Shown: one piece after another, positions 15,455 through 15,874 of the stretch
How positions within the stretch are numbered: position 1 is the first letter of the stretch
Layout: the number at the start of each line of letters is the position of its first letter
Assembly: GCA_910589335.1 (NCBI GenBank)
Contig: CAJUTW010000039.1
Span: 1 to 15,874, forward strand
DNA length: 15,874 nucleotides
Direction of reading: 5' to 3'
Source of the DNA: an uncultured Bacilli bacterium
GTDB lineage: Bacteria; Bacillota_I; Bacilli_A; RF39; UBA660
Translations under genes and position numbers: made by a program
The notes under the pieces: generated by a model
Databases searched by the model: none
Told to the model about the DNA's origin: nothing
What the model saw: only the letters and a program-made list of their open reading frames with translations

Positions 15455-15815
15455 AGAACAATTTTTAAAAATAATTAAGAGTGATACATATTCTTTAGAA
15501 AGTTTAATAAAAATACTTACAATTTACTATAAAAATCATAAATTATTTAATTGTCATTTTAATAATTATGATGATTTTATAGAGTATTATTACTTAAATG
15601 CCGAACAATTATATGATTTAGCTAAAAACATAATTATCGAACCAATTTCAGAAGATAAAGTAAAAAAAGCTTTAATTAATATTGAAAGATTAATAAATCC
15701 GACTATTGAAGAAAAAGAACTTTTAGAAAGATTAAATAAGATTTTTGAAATTTACCAAAAGCGTCATAATGATATTTATAATAGTAAAAGAACTGAAAAA
15801 GGAACTAAAAAGTAG
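15426..15815 (+). CDS. Probable 3' part of the frameshifted repeat-protein gene
   Basis: This is an open frame of 129 codons starting at ATG 15426 inside the previous gene. No ribosome-binding site precedes it (the upstream bases are CTTTACAAACTA), and the 29-base overlap is not a usual coupling arrangement. Its first residues, preceded by a Leu codon at 15423, read LMIPVLAIKDKEQFLKIIK and continue the repeat pattern of the upstream part. The remainder is helical, lysine-, asparagine- and tyrosine-rich, with no recognisable domain. It ends in a basic tail before TAG. I treat it as the C-terminal portion of one original protein. Independent translation cannot be excluded. Confidence 0.5.
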   Translation: MIPVLAIKDKEQFLKIIKSDTYSLESLIKILTIYYKNHKLFNCHFNNYDDFIEYYYLNAEQLYDLAKNIIIEPISEDKVKKALINIERLINPTIEEKELLERLNKIFEIYQKRHNDIYNSKRTEKGTKK

Positions 15816-15874
15816 AAATTAGTTAGTGTAAAGAGTTTTGGGGGAGAGAGTTAAGAAAGTTGAGTCTTAATAAC
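15816..15874. other. Unassigned right edge
   Basis: The last 59 bases follow the repeat-protein stop. They contain a G-rich run (15839-15845) and a possible 6-bp hairpin TTAAGA (15851-15856)/TCTTAA (15865-15870) with an 8-base loop. The window ends before its role can be judged. No gene start is visible. Confidence 0.3.

Noticed and set aside
763..15815. Translation with TGA as tryptophan (code 4)
   Set aside because: All genes read through with the standard code, Trp is always TGG including in conserved motifs, and no extension past a TGA stop is needed anywhere.

Overview
The window is very AT-rich, with poly-A/T intergenic spacers, A/T-ending codons, strong AGGAG-type ribosome sites and U-tailed hairpin terminators. 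All genes lie on the + strand. This points to a low-GC Bacillota genome, plausibly a streamlined Bacilli lineage in the Erysipelotrichales/RF39/Mollicutes neighbourhood, but I cannot place it more precisely from sequence alone. Tryptophan is always TGG and no gene is interrupted by TGA, so the standard bacterial code fits.

Layout. Positions 1-213 hold only a likely promoter. A tRNA operon (Ile-GAU, Asn-GUU, Glu-UUC; 214-455) ends in a terminator, and a tRNA-Ser(GCU) unit (556-646) with its own promoter and terminator follows. Positions 763-8334 are one giant gene of 2523 codons with the full domain plan of a cyclic beta-1,2-glucan synthase (NdvB/Cgs: GT84, then a GH189-type middle domain, then GH94). 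Hallmark residues appear to be lost in all three catalytic modules. Next come a two-gene unit (a degenerate DnaQ-fold protein plus a gluzincin-type zinc peptidase; 8416-9679), a three-gene unit (pgi, a PAP2 phosphatase and a Cof-type HAD protein without its catalytic aspartates; 9743-12249), and a three-gene unit (RluA-family pseudouridine synthase, PaaI-like thioesterase, asnS; 12341-15000). Last is a small repeat protein that looks split by a two-base deletion (15077-15815).

How it works together. The housekeeping genes (tRNAs, asnS, rRNA/tRNA modification, pgi) look intact. Mixed among them are three full-length proteins that keep a recognisable enzyme fold while losing the residues that normally do the chemistry: the glucan-synthase-like giant, the DnaQ-like protein and the HAD-like protein. 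This concentration of apparent pseudoenzymes, above all an intact 7.6-kb gene, is the main point of interest. All family comparisons come from memory of family consensus motifs, not from a search.

Regulation is compact. Each protein-coding unit begins with an extended -10 box of the form TGnTATAAT (TGTTATATT in one case). Several predicted transcripts begin almost at the ribosome-binding site. Terminators use the stop codon's own A residues or overlap the next gene's promoter.
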